27,724 nucleotides of DNA from a virus. Below the pieces are notes generated by a model, which searched no databases, was not told the DNA's origin, and was given only the letters and a program-made list of their open reading frames with translations. The stretch lies in the IMG/VR virus record IMGVR_UViG_3300028365_000013, positions 1-27,724 of that record; one strand, 5' to 3'. Position 1 is the stretch's first letter; the number at the start of each line of letters is the position of its first letter. A program made the position numbers and the translations under genes. Positions 15,823 to 22,133 of the stretch are shown here, in pieces.

Positions 15823-16464
15823 TTAATCTTCGTTGTGTTCGTCTTTAATGGTTCTAGATGATTGATTACAATCACCAAACGGAATGCCATCAATGTGAAC
15901 TAAAACACCCAGCTTGTTAGCAAGGTTCGCTATTTCAATAATTGCAATGTCTGGAAATGCAACAAGTGGAAGGTTGTTTGTATTGTAACTTGTTGTCATG
16001 TAGTCTTCCTTGGTTTCTGTTGTCCGGTTATCGTACTCGACAAGACCTTTCAAATTAATATCATCTTTCATCAATCGAGCCAACGCCGTGAGCTCTGTAC
16101 GGTAACGACGCATAATAGCATTTTGTGCTGTACCATGGTGGTAGCCATTTTTGGCTTCAAGCTGCTTGACTCGACTAATTTCCTCATCTAAGTCAGTGAT
16201 CATATCTTTAAGATTTTTCATCGTAGATTCCAATGGTAATTGAGGCAAACTTGCCAATTGTGTCTGAGTGATTGTGATTGAACTTTTTGCCGCAACTGTC
16301 AGAATGCGTTCTTTGTTTGCAAGAGTTTCTAATGCGTTGATTTCATCCTCTAACTCAACAGTAACGTCAAATCCATGTTCACTTAGAAATTTGTATAGAA
16401 GAGCAGTAACAGTAGTCTTCCCCATTCCAGCGACAGCAGTTACGTTAATGTTAATATCTGACAT
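15823..16464 (-). CDS. P-loop NTP-binding protein of unknown role
   Basis: 213 residues from ATG 16464 (AAGGAAA ribosome site). A Walker A motif AVAGMGKT at 10-17 fits the pattern [AG]x4GK[ST] and follows a beta strand (ININVTAV). A charged coiled-coil region (about 80-115, including DLDEEISRVKQLEAKNGYHH) and a C-terminal strand-rich part follow. The longer frame to 16533 starts inside tRNA-Met and is not credible. No Walker B was assigned with certainty. It could be a small kinase-like or chaperone-like NTPase. Confidence 0.7.
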   Translation of the reverse strand: MSDININVTAVAGMGKTTVTALLYKFLSEHGFDVTVELEDEINALETLANKERILTVAAKSSITITQTQLASLPQLPLESTMKNLKDMITDLDEEISRVKQLEAKNGYHHGTAQNAIMRRYRTELTALARLMKDDINLKGLVEYDNRTTETKEDYMTTSYNTNNLPLVAFPDIAIIEIANLANKLGVLVHIDGIPFGDCNQSSRTIKDEHNED

Positions 16465-16483
16465 AAAGTTTCCTTTATAAAGT

Positions 16484-16561
16484 TGGTTGCGCGGGCAGGA
16501 TTCGAACCTACGACCTTTGAGGTATGAACCCAATGAGCTGACCGGACTGCTCTACCGCGAC
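16484..16561 (-). tRNA. tRNA-Met (CAT) with initiator-type signatures
   Basis: 78 bases with encoded CCA. Anticodon loop TTCATAC (CAT). Three features typical of bacterial initiator tRNA are visible: an unpaired 1-72 (G-A, with 2-71 T-C also unpaired), a purine-pyrimidine A11-T24 pair in D stem GAGC/GCTC, and three consecutive G (29-31) in the anticodon stem facing C-T-C. Discriminator A, T arm GTAGG/CCTGC. Elongator Met or Ile2 tRNAs normally lack these. Confidence 0.9.
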
Positions 16562-17020
16562 ATAAAGACAATTTAAAAAAAACAGTTACTGAATATTTCA
16601 TTACTCTATTTACATATACGAGCAATGTGGGTTAGTGCTTAGTGTGTTAATCAACTGCTTTATTAAAAGTATCAAACTTTGTTTCCTTAGGTTGAGATTA
16701 CACCTTAGGATGGAAGTCTTTGGACCTTACCGTAATCCTTGCGAGGTTAGTTAATCCGTTATCCACATACCAGCCGGACAGCTTATGTATGTATCTTCCA
16801 ACGCTGCCTTTTTTAGCGTGTGGCGTTTCACGCATCATATACTGCTACTCGTCTATCGATCCTACGTTAGCCTTGCGAGCTATTTGGATCCGCTAAGATC
16901 CGACGTTATATTTCCAAACAAACACGTCTGCCTTGCGAGCTTCTGTGCGCCATATTCTACTAGGTAGTATGGCATTAAGCGTCTTTAACAGTACACTGGA
17001 GCAGACTCTTGCATTTTAAT

Positions 17021-17083
17021 CAAAGTTGGATTTGAACCAACACCGATTCCAGAAAAAGAATTGCTCTACCAGAGAGCTATTTG
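17021..17083 (-). pseudogene. Degenerate tRNA-like domain inside the candidate giant RNA
   Basis: Good T arm (GTTGG, loop TTCAAAT, CCAAC) and D arm (GCTC/GAGC), but only four acceptor pairs (CAAA/TTTG) and an anticodon stem that closes on a 6-base loop. No CCA. Either a decayed tRNA or a structural tRNA-mimic module. Confidence 0.6.
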
Positions 17084-17610
17084 CAACCTACTATGATGTG
17101 CTACTCCTGTTGCTTCATACCTTGTTAGATACAAAATACAACACATCATCTGTTTTTCACCTTGCGGGCTAATAAACCTTACTTCAAGTCTTGGGTATAT
17201 TAATTAACCTTCAACTCTTGTAATGCTGCGTTGCCTTTCCGCGCGAACGGTCAGACTATGCAGCTACCTGTTAGTAATCAGCAATCATTAGTTTGGTACA
17301 TCATAGCTAAACCACCACAGTCTATTAACACTCACCGATCGGCTCCGTGTATATCCTTTCGGACTATAATACTAACTTACTGCCTACCGCCTTTCTACGG
17401 ACGGACTGCACCTACGAACTAGTCGGTTGCAGTTAACTCAGGCTTGTATAGATGGACAATATAAGAGCAAGCTCTTATAGTGCGGAAGTTTATAGGAAAA
17501 CTTCCTTTTATCACATTGCTGTGACTACCCTATCAACAAACACCCGAGGATGCCTGTTGCAAGCGGACTACACTCCGCAAATCTTTTTAGTACGTTTAGT
17601 TCTTACTAGC

Positions 17611-17639
17611 AGCGTAACACATGTTTAACAGCGTGTCAA
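17611..17639 (-). promoter_or_regulatory. Promoter P3 of the 16.6-17.9 kb RNA region
   Basis: TTGACA (17634-17639), 17-base spacer, TACGCT (17611-17616). It lies in a ~50-base direct repeat (17601-17651) nearly identical to 17838-17888. Confidence 0.55.
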
Positions 17640-17847
17640 CTACTTTAATTTATGTTCTATGAAACCATTGGTTTCATACTTTAAGTAGGAAGTTAACCGC
17701 TCGAATTTTGTGATTACACAAGAATAAGATTCTTGCCACTCGTCGTTTTGACCTATTTACTCTCCTATGACACTTCCCTGAGACTCTGCAATCAATAGTT
17801 CTGTATGTGTTATACTCTGCAAATAGAGCAGCTTACTTCTTACTAAC

Positions 17848-17876
17848 AGTGTAACACATGTTTAACAGTGTGTCAA
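17848..17876 (-). promoter_or_regulatory. Promoter P2 of the RNA region
   Basis: TTGACA (17871-17876), 17-base spacer, TACACT (17848-17853), inside the second copy of the direct repeat. Confidence 0.6.
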
Positions 17877-17936
17877 CTACTTTAATTTTATTTGTAAAAG
17901 CATCATCAACAACGTGTTAACTAACTCTATATAAAC

Positions 17937-17965
17937 ACTATAGCACTAGTTAACAACGCTGTCAA
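17937..17965 (-). promoter_or_regulatory. Promoter P1 of the RNA region
   Basis: TTGACA (17960-17965), 17-base spacer, TATAGT (17937-17942), close to sigma70 consensus. A perfect 16-base palindrome (17976-17991) sits 10 bases upstream and could be an operator. Confidence 0.75.
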
Positions 17966-18068
17966 TAACTTTTTAGAAATAAGCTTATTTCCAGTCTATG
18001 ACTGCTTACAACTTACCGCCATTGCTGACTGGGCCACATACTTGATTTCAAGAGTGCCTGATATTTTA

Positions 18069-18091
18069 CAACCCTGGGCCTAAAGTAGGGT
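18069..18091 (-). terminator. Hairpin after the small fibre-domain gene
   Basis: CAACCCT / AGGGTTG (7 bp) with an 8-11-base loop just past the stop at 18102; no T-run, so termination is uncertain. Confidence 0.4.
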
Positions 18092-18101
18092 TGACGTGAT
18101 A

Positions 18102-18413
18102 TTATGGGTTCCAGTATCCCATTTCTCCAGTTGTTGGATTGTAAATAGTGTAGAAGAAACCTGTGGGCAGTGTGCTAGTTGGTGCTGTACCTGTGGTGTT
18201 TTCTCTAACTGGTTTGATGACTAATATATCTTCAACTGTGTTTTGTAGCACACCACCAGTTGCATTAATGACAATACTATTTGCTGCTTGAGCGTCCTGT
18301 CCAGTAAATGCACCAATTGCTATTGACGCTGCGCCTTGGTTAATTCTGCCTGCTTCAAGAACAGTTGCACCTGTGGCCATAGTGTGTTTTCCGTATAATA
18401 CTCTTCCTGACAT
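18102..18413 (-). CDS. Small fibre-type virion domain protein
   Basis: 103 residues. The SIAIGAFTGQDAQAANSIVI segment resembles the repeated head motif of trimeric adhesin/fibre beta-rolls, and VEDILVIKPVRE followed by YTIYNPTTGEMGYW is the typical end of phage tail-fibre proteins. As a stand-alone short gene it may trimerise as a virion decoration or fibre tip. A GATAAATA late box lies 21 bases upstream (18434-18441), consistent with late expression. Confidence 0.7.
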   Translation of the reverse strand: MSGRVLYGKHTMATGATVLEAGRINQGAASIAIGAFTGQDAQAANSIVINATGGVLQNTVEDILVIKPVRENTTGTAPTSTLPTGFFYTIYNPTTGEMGYWNP

Positions 18414-18433
18414 GTTCTGATATGTGTTTTATA

Positions 18434-18441
18434 TATTTATC
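18434..18441 (-). promoter_or_regulatory. T4-type late promoter box
   Basis: GATAAATA on the minus strand ahead of the fibre-domain gene at 18413. Confidence 0.5.
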
Positions 18442-18462
18442 AGAAGCATTAGAGATATGTGT

Positions 18463-18536
18463 TGGTGCCCTCGGGGAGAATCGAAATCCCGTCGACGGAT
18501 TACTAAACCGTTGCTAAACCACTCAGCTACGAGGGC
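18463..18536 (-). tRNA. tRNA-Thr (anticodon reads AGT)
   Basis: 74 bases with CCA. Acceptor GCCCTCG/CGAGGGC perfect. Anticodon loop TTAGTAA gives AGT. The 31-39 pair is T-T and the 53-61 pair T-C, so two stem ends are open. A34 is rare in bacterial Thr tRNAs; a second, normal tRNA-Thr (TGT) lies at 23764. Discriminator A. Confidence 0.75.
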
Positions 18537-18540
18537 AATT

Positions 18541-18630
18541 TGGTATCAGTGAGGGAATCGAACCCTGCTTGGATAATTGTGCTATAACGCCTGTAGTAGC
18601 ACACACCGGTTAAACCTAACCAATACTGAC
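18541..18630 (-). tRNA. Class II-sized tRNA of uncertain identity
   Basis: 90 bases with CCA; 6 of 7 acceptor pairs, D stem GGTT/AACC, T arm AGGG/CCCT (4 bp) with loop TTCGATT. The anticodon region does not close on a 7-base loop; the best reading is a TGT/ACA stem with an 8-base loop containing GCT. Discriminator A argues against Ser. Possibly decayed or unusually folded. Confidence 0.55.
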
Positions 18631-18640
18631 ATAGGTAATT

Positions 18641-18715
18641 TGGAGCGGGTGAAGAGATTCGAACTCTCGACATTTTGATTGGCAACCAAATGCTCTACCC
18701 CTGAGCTACACCCGC
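18641..18715 (-). tRNA. tRNA-Gly (GCC)
   Basis: 75 bases with CCA: acceptor GCGGGTG/CACCCGC, D stem GCTC/GAGC, anticodon loop TTGCCAA, T arm GAGAG/CTCTT, discriminator T. Confidence 0.95.
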
Positions 18716-18716
18716 G

Positions 18717-18899
18717 TTATTTGATAATACTCATATCTGTATCTGATAATGTTAGTAGAAACAAACTATCGTATCTATTAGTATATATGAACATACGATA
18801 AGTATTGGGCAATTTGTGAAACGGTCCATGCCGCATTTTAAATCGCCCAATAACTCCAATAAGAAATTTGAGATGCCGATGTCCTATTTCAATTTTCAT
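18717..18899 (-). CDS. Small basic unknown protein
   Basis: 60 residues from ATG 18899, overlapping the end of the preceding gene by 11 bases. Begins MKIEIGHRHLKFLIGVIGRF, ends in a Ser/Asp/Leu-rich segment. It stops 1 base before tRNA-Gly. No motif; moderate confidence because the frame is short. Confidence 0.5.
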   Translation of the reverse strand: MKIEIGHRHLKFLIGVIGRFKMRHGPFHKLPNTYRMFIYTNRYDSLFLLTLSDTDMSIIK

Positions 18900-19446
18900 A
18901 GAAATCATCAAATTCATCATCCAGGTCGATCTCCTGGCTACTGCCACCTGTGTCATATGCTTTGTAGTAATATTCGTTGGGCATCAAAACTCTCACATCT
19001 GGTAATACCAGTTGTGCCAGCAGCAATGTTCTGTCACTGATTTCAGTTACATGCCAAGCTGTGCCACATCCGCCACCGAAGCAATGAATTGAGCCATGGG
19101 CCCGACCTTTTAAAAATTCTTTAAGCTTGTAACCAGCTGACGTGATTATGCGGTTGACCCGTTTTTTACCGCTTAGTCTTTCTGCATCATCCTCGGTGAG
19201 TGTTGTAATCTCAGCACAGTTATCGTTGCCAATGGTAAGTAAACATCTCTTGATTTTGATGCTGCCCTTGGTGCCTGGATTGTCCGGAGTTTCTTTTGTG
19301 CTCCATGGCAATTCACAAGTCACGTGGTCGACGTAAAATGTCTGGCCCTTGGTTTTCACAGCCCACATTGGGATGGTTGGGTCTGTTAGGTGTCCTTTGT
19401 TAAAGTGGAACACCAAATCTTTGCATGCTATTTCTACCTATGACAT
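18889..19446 (-). CDS. Unknown phage protein with an in-frame TAG at codon 3
   Basis: From ATG 19446 the frame reads M-S-TAG-VEIACKDLVFHFNKGHLTDP and then continues open to 18889 (185 codons plus stop). The ATG has an ideal AGGAG site (7-base spacing) and a perfect TATAAATA late box at 19486-19493, so 19446 looks like the true start. The protein has a Gly/Cys-rich centre (HCFGGGCGTAWHV) and an acidic tail (EIDLDDEFDDFYEN). Without readthrough only a TTG (19416) or GTG start would serve, with no ribosome site. Function not recognised. Options are amber suppression, a null mutation or a sequencing error. Confidence 0.75.
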
Positions 19447-19485
19447 TATTTCTCTCCTGTTATATGTCTTTTAATTATTTATATT

Positions 19486-19493
19486 ATGGCAAC
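19486..19493 (-). promoter_or_regulatory. T4 late promoter, perfect TATAAATA
   Basis: Perfect minus-strand TATAAATA, 39 bases before the ATG at 19446 of the amber-containing gene. Confidence 0.65.
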
Positions 19494-19572
19494 CTAACTG
19501 ACGATCTTAATGGGTATTGACTTGCGTCGCAGGGTTTCAGGATTGTTGCCTTTACTACAAACCCTTGTTCGA

Positions 19573-20043
19573 TTAGCAGTTGAGCAAGTTGCACCAGTTT
19601 TTAAAATACTGGTGCAACTGCGTTGTTCGTTTGTGTACGCCGTAATGATACAGCATAAAGTCTTTGGAATTTTGCTTCTTGTCAGCAATCAACATATCTT
19701 TTACTTCGGGCAACAACAGTCCAACAACTCGGCAAATGTCATCAAGTGTAAAATCATCTGTGCCTGGCCTGCATAGGTACGAGTTAGCTGTACGACGATA
19801 TTCCATGGTTAGCATAATTACATACGGGTCAAACAGTTTGATCGCTGCAACGTTTTTTGTTAAGTCTGCATCATTTTGAAAAATTGGATGCAGACAATAT
19901 GCTGCAATTGCAGCCGGGGTCGCGCCTAGTTGGTTGAGAATTTCAATACCTTCATCGATGTGGTTCATTAATTTGACGCCGCTTCGATCAGTGATATCAT
20001 CTTTATAATAATCGGATATCGCCGAGTATTCTAAGGACCGCAT
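19573..20043 (-). CDS. Conserved-looking phage protein, HD-hydrolase-like in part
   Basis: 156 residues from ATG 20043, chosen for its GGAG ribosome site; the ATG at 20097 adds a segment without one. Mostly helical. YYKDDITDRSGVKLMNHIDE, AAIAAYCLHPIFQNDADL and KDMLIADKKQNSKDFMLYHY are arranged like a helical-bundle hydrolase with His/Asp clusters (HID at 28-30, HP near 52, DADL), recalling HD/MazG-type helical folds, but no complete signature is present. Function not assigned. Confidence 0.7.
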   Translation of the reverse strand: MRSLEYSAISDYYKDDITDRSGVKLMNHIDEGIEILNQLGATPAAIAAYCLHPIFQNDADLTKNVAAIKLFDPYVIMLTMEYRRTANSYLCRPGTDDFTLDDICRVVGLLLPEVKDMLIADKKQNSKDFMLYHYGVHKRTTQLHQYFKNWCNLLNC

Positions 20044-20219
20044 TATGTATATCTCCATTGTTGTTTCGATAGCATTTTTACAACAGGCTTCAGCCATACT
20101 GCTAAGGTTGAATACAGTTTTGCGACAAGTCGTTAATAACTACTGTTTAGGTCGAATTGTTATCAACTTAGTTGATTTCTTATCTAGAATCAATCAACGG
20201 CTCAGAGGTTGTAACAAAT

Positions 20220-20293
20220 TGGTGCCCCCAATGGGATTTGAACCCATATACGCGGGGTTAGAAGCCGATGCATAACCGTCATGCTCCGGGGGC
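20220..20293 (-). tRNA. tRNA with ambiguous anticodon: CTA (amber suppressor) or TCT (Arg)
   Basis: 74 bases with CCA, perfect or near-perfect acceptor (GCCCCCG/TGGGGGC), D stem GCAT/ATGC, T stem ATGGG/CCCAT with loop TTCAAAT. Counting from the D stem, the loop is TTCTAAC with anticodon CTA, closed by CGG/CCG but with 31-39 C-C and 27-43 T-C mismatches. Allowing a 5-base variable loop gives CTTCTAA, the usual Arg TCT loop, with only two good pairs. Position 8 is G instead of the near-universal T. The stem defect makes the register undecidable by eye. Confidence 0.7.
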
Positions 20294-20349
20294 GTTGTTT
20301 AGCGAAAGAGGAGTCGATTTTTGAGTTCACACTGCACTTCTGTATTTGT

Positions 20350-20421
20350 TGGCATCGGCGGAGATAATCGAAATCTACCTTTTGGGTTTTGGAGACCCAT
20401 CTGCGTCCTACGCTCACCGAC
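20350..20421 (-). tRNA. tRNA-Trp (CCA)
   Basis: 72 bases with CCA: acceptor GTCGGTG/CGCCGAT, D stem GCG/CGC, anticodon stem TGGGT/ACCCA with loop CTCCAAA, discriminator G. T-stem AGAT/ATCT. Confidence 0.88.
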
Positions 20422-20458
20422 AATAATTTTCTGTTCCTAATGTCATACTAAGTTGTTT

Positions 20459-20537
20459 TGGTCGGAGTAGAAGGATTCGAACCTTCGACCCTCTGCTCCC
20501 AAAGCAGATGCGCTAAACCAGACTGCGCTATACTCCG
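20459..20537 (-). tRNA. tRNA-Pro (TGG)
   Basis: 79 bases with CCA: acceptor CGGAGTA/TACTCCG, D stem GCGC/GCGC type, anticodon loop TTTGGGA (TGG), T arm GAAGG/CCTTC, discriminator A. Confidence 0.95.
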
Positions 20538-20552
20538 TATATTTGAAGTTAG

Positions 20553-20572
20553 CGAACTGCGCCATACTCCGT
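20553..20572 (-). pseudogene. Fragment of a second tRNA-Pro 5' half
   Basis: CGGAGTATGGCGCAG on the minus strand repeats the first 15 bases of the adjacent tRNA-Pro with one change, 16 bases upstream of it. It looks like a remnant of tandem duplication. Confidence 0.6.
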
Positions 20573-20611
20573 TATTAATAGCTTCGGCACCTAAAACTGT
20601 TTTATACATTG

Positions 20612-20640
20612 ACTGTACAGTATTTAGTTGAGCGTGTCAA
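20612..20640 (-). promoter_or_regulatory. Sigma70-like promoter ahead of tRNA-Pro/Trp
   Basis: TTGACA (20635-20640), 17-base spacer, TACAGT (20612-20617), minus strand. Confidence 0.65.
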
Positions 20641-20645
20641 CAAGT

Positions 20646-21012
20646 ATTTACGAGAAGATTCGAACTTCTACCTCCGGTTCCAAATGCTGCAAGGCGTCCG
20701 GCGAACTACCATTATTCTACATAACTACTGCTCGTCCGTTCCTACGTTAGTTTCTTCCGACATCGCTATACAGTAGTGTCCCTGCTTTCCTGCCAGGTTT
20801 ACTTCGCTTTGCCAGTGTGCCTGCCTAGCCCTGCCCTAGTTCACGGTTTTTACGCTTTGCAACATGTTACACACTGGTTCCACTCTGCTCTCCCGGCGCT
20901 GCCGCCCGGTCTTTCAGTATGGGTCTTTCGTTGCCCCCTAACGCGGTGACTTTCGATCTCTTAGCGGATAATTTAATCCGCGTTTAACTTATAGCTTCGA
21001 CTAACTAAAATG
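20646..21012 (-). ncRNA. Structured spacer ending in a degenerate tRNA-like T arm
   Basis: No credible gene in this stretch downstream of tRNA-Gln. It is G/A-rich on the minus strand with hairpins such as 20964-20969 with 20976-20981 and a GC-rich CCGGGCGGCAGCGCCGGG segment. At its 3' end, 20653-20669 forms a perfect T arm (AGAAG, TTCGAAT, CTTCT), but no matching acceptor stem is found. It resembles the 16.6-17.9 kb region in design: structured RNA plus tRNA-like element. Confidence 0.45.
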
Positions 21013-21013
21013 C

Positions 21014-21089
21014 TGGATGGTCGGGTAGGATTCGAACCTACAACCTTCTGTACCAAAAACAGATGCTCTACCAATTGAGCTACTGACCA
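21014..21089 (-). tRNA. tRNA-Gln (TTG)
   Basis: 76 bases with CCA: acceptor TGGTCAG/CCGACCA (T1-A72 as in Gln), D stem GCTC/GAGC, anticodon stem TCTGT/ACAGA with loop TTTTGGT (TTG), T arm GTAGG/CCTAC. Discriminator T and G37 are unusual for Gln. Confidence 0.85.
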
Positions 21090-21215
21090 ATATTCTTATA
21101 AAATTCCACAACACAAGGCAGTCCGTATATCTTTAAGATACTGCTCTTCGGTAGGAGTAAAAGCTTGCTGCACCGATTAAATGTTCTTTCCTTGACTAGC
21201 TAAGGAATTCTAGGG

Positions 21216-21290
21216 CTGGAGGAGAAGGAATCGAACCTCCCAAAAATCAGATTCAAAGTCTGATGCATCGCCATTCTGCTACGTCCTCCA
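21216..21290 (-). tRNA. Second tRNA-Gln (TTG), no encoded CCA
   Basis: Acceptor TGGAGGA/TCCTCCA, anticodon stem TCAGA/TCTGA with loop CTTTGAA (TTG), discriminator G, T loop TTCGATT. The next three bases are CCC, so CCA must be added or repaired. Quite different in sequence from the neighbouring tRNA-Gln. Confidence 0.9.
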
Positions 21291-21296
21291 ATGTTC

Positions 21297-21500
21297 TTAT
21301 AATGTTTCGTGTTGCGTACTTGTGCCAACTGTTGTGTCTGTCATATATCTCAGCACCAAGTTAGCAATGCTTACTGCTAGAATAATACTTGCGCTTGCGC
21401 CAGGCGCAAGTATATCAACTATTCCAACAATTTCGACCAAGCTTGCAACAAATAATGCTATGTTGAAAATAACTGTTCTGTAACCTTTTAAAAAATTCAT
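21297..21500 (-). CDS. Small membrane protein, holin-like
   Basis: 67 residues from ATG 21500 with an AAGGAG ribosome site. A short basic start (MNFLKGYRT) precedes two hydrophobic segments, VIFNIALFVASLVEIVGIVD (about 10-29) and ASIILAVSIANLVLRYM (about 37-53), and a polar tail. The layout fits small phage holins, which open the inner membrane for lysis, but no lysin gene is adjacent. A CATAAATA late box lies at 21529-21536. Confidence 0.65.
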   Translation of the reverse strand: MNFLKGYRTVIFNIALFVASLVEIVGIVDILAPGASASIILAVSIANLVLRYMTDTTVGTSTQHETL

Positions 21501-21528
21501 AATACCGTCTCCTTGTTGATGGTACTTA

Positions 21529-21536
21529 TATTTATG
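21529..21536 (-). promoter_or_regulatory. T4-type late promoter box
   Basis: CATAAATA, 28 bases before the ATG of the holin-like gene. Confidence 0.45.
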
Positions 21537-21573
21537 TGTAGTAAACTTCATACCACGCGGCGCGTATTGTATT

Positions 21574-21658
21574 TGGTACGGGCGGGGAGACTCGAACTCC
21601 CAAACCTTGCGGTGTCACGACCTAAACGTGATGTGTCTGCCAATTCCACCACGCCCGC
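21574..21658 (-). tRNA. tRNA-Leu (TAG)
   Basis: 85 bases, class II with CCA: acceptor GCGGGCG/CGCCCGT, anticodon stem TCACG/CGTGA with loop TTTAGGT (TAG), variable arm containing ACCGCAAGGT, T arm GGGAG/CTCCC, discriminator A. Confidence 0.95.
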
Positions 21659-21760
21659 ATATTCAAATACTTTCTATTTAAACAAGACTCGTTTTACTGT
21701 ATCTCTAGAACCTCAATTCATATTGAGATTTTTTTAATGTAGCATTCGTACTACCGCAAA

Positions 21761-22093
21761 TTATTCAGGAGCGCAAATCCAGCCTGTGCTACCTGTTTCA
21801 AAAGCGTCCATTGTGATTTCATCACCTGCATCGAGCGCGGCTTGATATGCTGCTACATCTGCTTCATATGTGGCAGCATTAATAAGGTATCTGTTGCCTG
21901 ATGCAGACATGAATACAATTGTTGGTGTTGAAGTCAACTTCTTGCCCATTTTTTTGAGCATCTTGTTGATACGTTTGACTTGTTTTTTACCCATTTCTTC
22001 TTCCATCTCGCACCGATGATCATCAGTGATATAGACATCTTGATCATTGATGTGATTCAGCATGTCTCGAAGTTCTTTGCGTTTGATTTTCAT
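21761..22093 (-). CDS. Small paralogous protein A, unknown function
   Basis: 110 residues, ribosome site AAGAGGC before ATG 22093. The first ~52 residues (MKIKRKELRDMLNHINDQDV, then MGKKQVKRINKMLKKMGKKL) align with the next upstream gene product; the C-terminal half is different and ends in an acidic, Gly-rich segment (AFETGSTGWICAPE). The helix with the GKKxVKRxxxxxKKM pattern is basic and could bind nucleic acid. Unknown role. Confidence 0.7.
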   Translation of the reverse strand: MKIKRKELRDMLNHINDQDVYITDDHRCEMEEEMGKKQVKRINKMLKKMGKKLTSTPTIVFMSASGNRYLINAATYEADVAAYQAALDAGDEITMDAFETGSTGWICAPE

Positions 22094-22133
22094 AATAGCC
22101 TCTTGAGTTACAGTTAAAAGTTGATACCGTATT

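Larger units (their letters stand above)
17601..17888. repeat. Pair of ~50-base direct repeats carrying promoters
   Basis: 17601-17651 and 17838-17888 share CTTACTA..CAG.GTAACACATGTT and the following TGTCAACTACTTTAATTT with only a few changes, spaced about 237 bases. Each carries a full minus-strand -35/-10 pair, so the promoter was duplicated. Confidence 0.75.
16562..17930 (-). ncRNA. Candidate giant structured RNA region with embedded tRNA-like domain
   Basis: About 1.37 kb with no credible gene but dense pairing. Examples: 17142-17149 with 17093-17100 (8 bp), 17460-17468 with 17471-17479 (9 bp), 17484-17491 with 17498-17505 (8 bp), 17659-17666 with 17670-17677 (8 bp). GNRA-like capped stems such as TCCGAAAGGA occur on the minus strand. 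CGCAAGG recurs at 16737, 16871, 16931 and 17160. Three tandem promoters lie at its upstream end. Size, setting in a phage tRNA cluster and tRNA-like insert recall GOLLD/ROOL giant RNAs; identity is inference. Confidence 0.55.

Noticed and set aside
15823-16533. Longer start of the P-loop protein at 16533
   Set aside because: It would begin within tRNA-Met; ATG 16464 has a good ribosome site.
20646-21012. tmRNA
   Set aside because: A T-arm-like 3' end and structured body suggested it, but no matching acceptor stem, CCA or tag-peptide frame was found.
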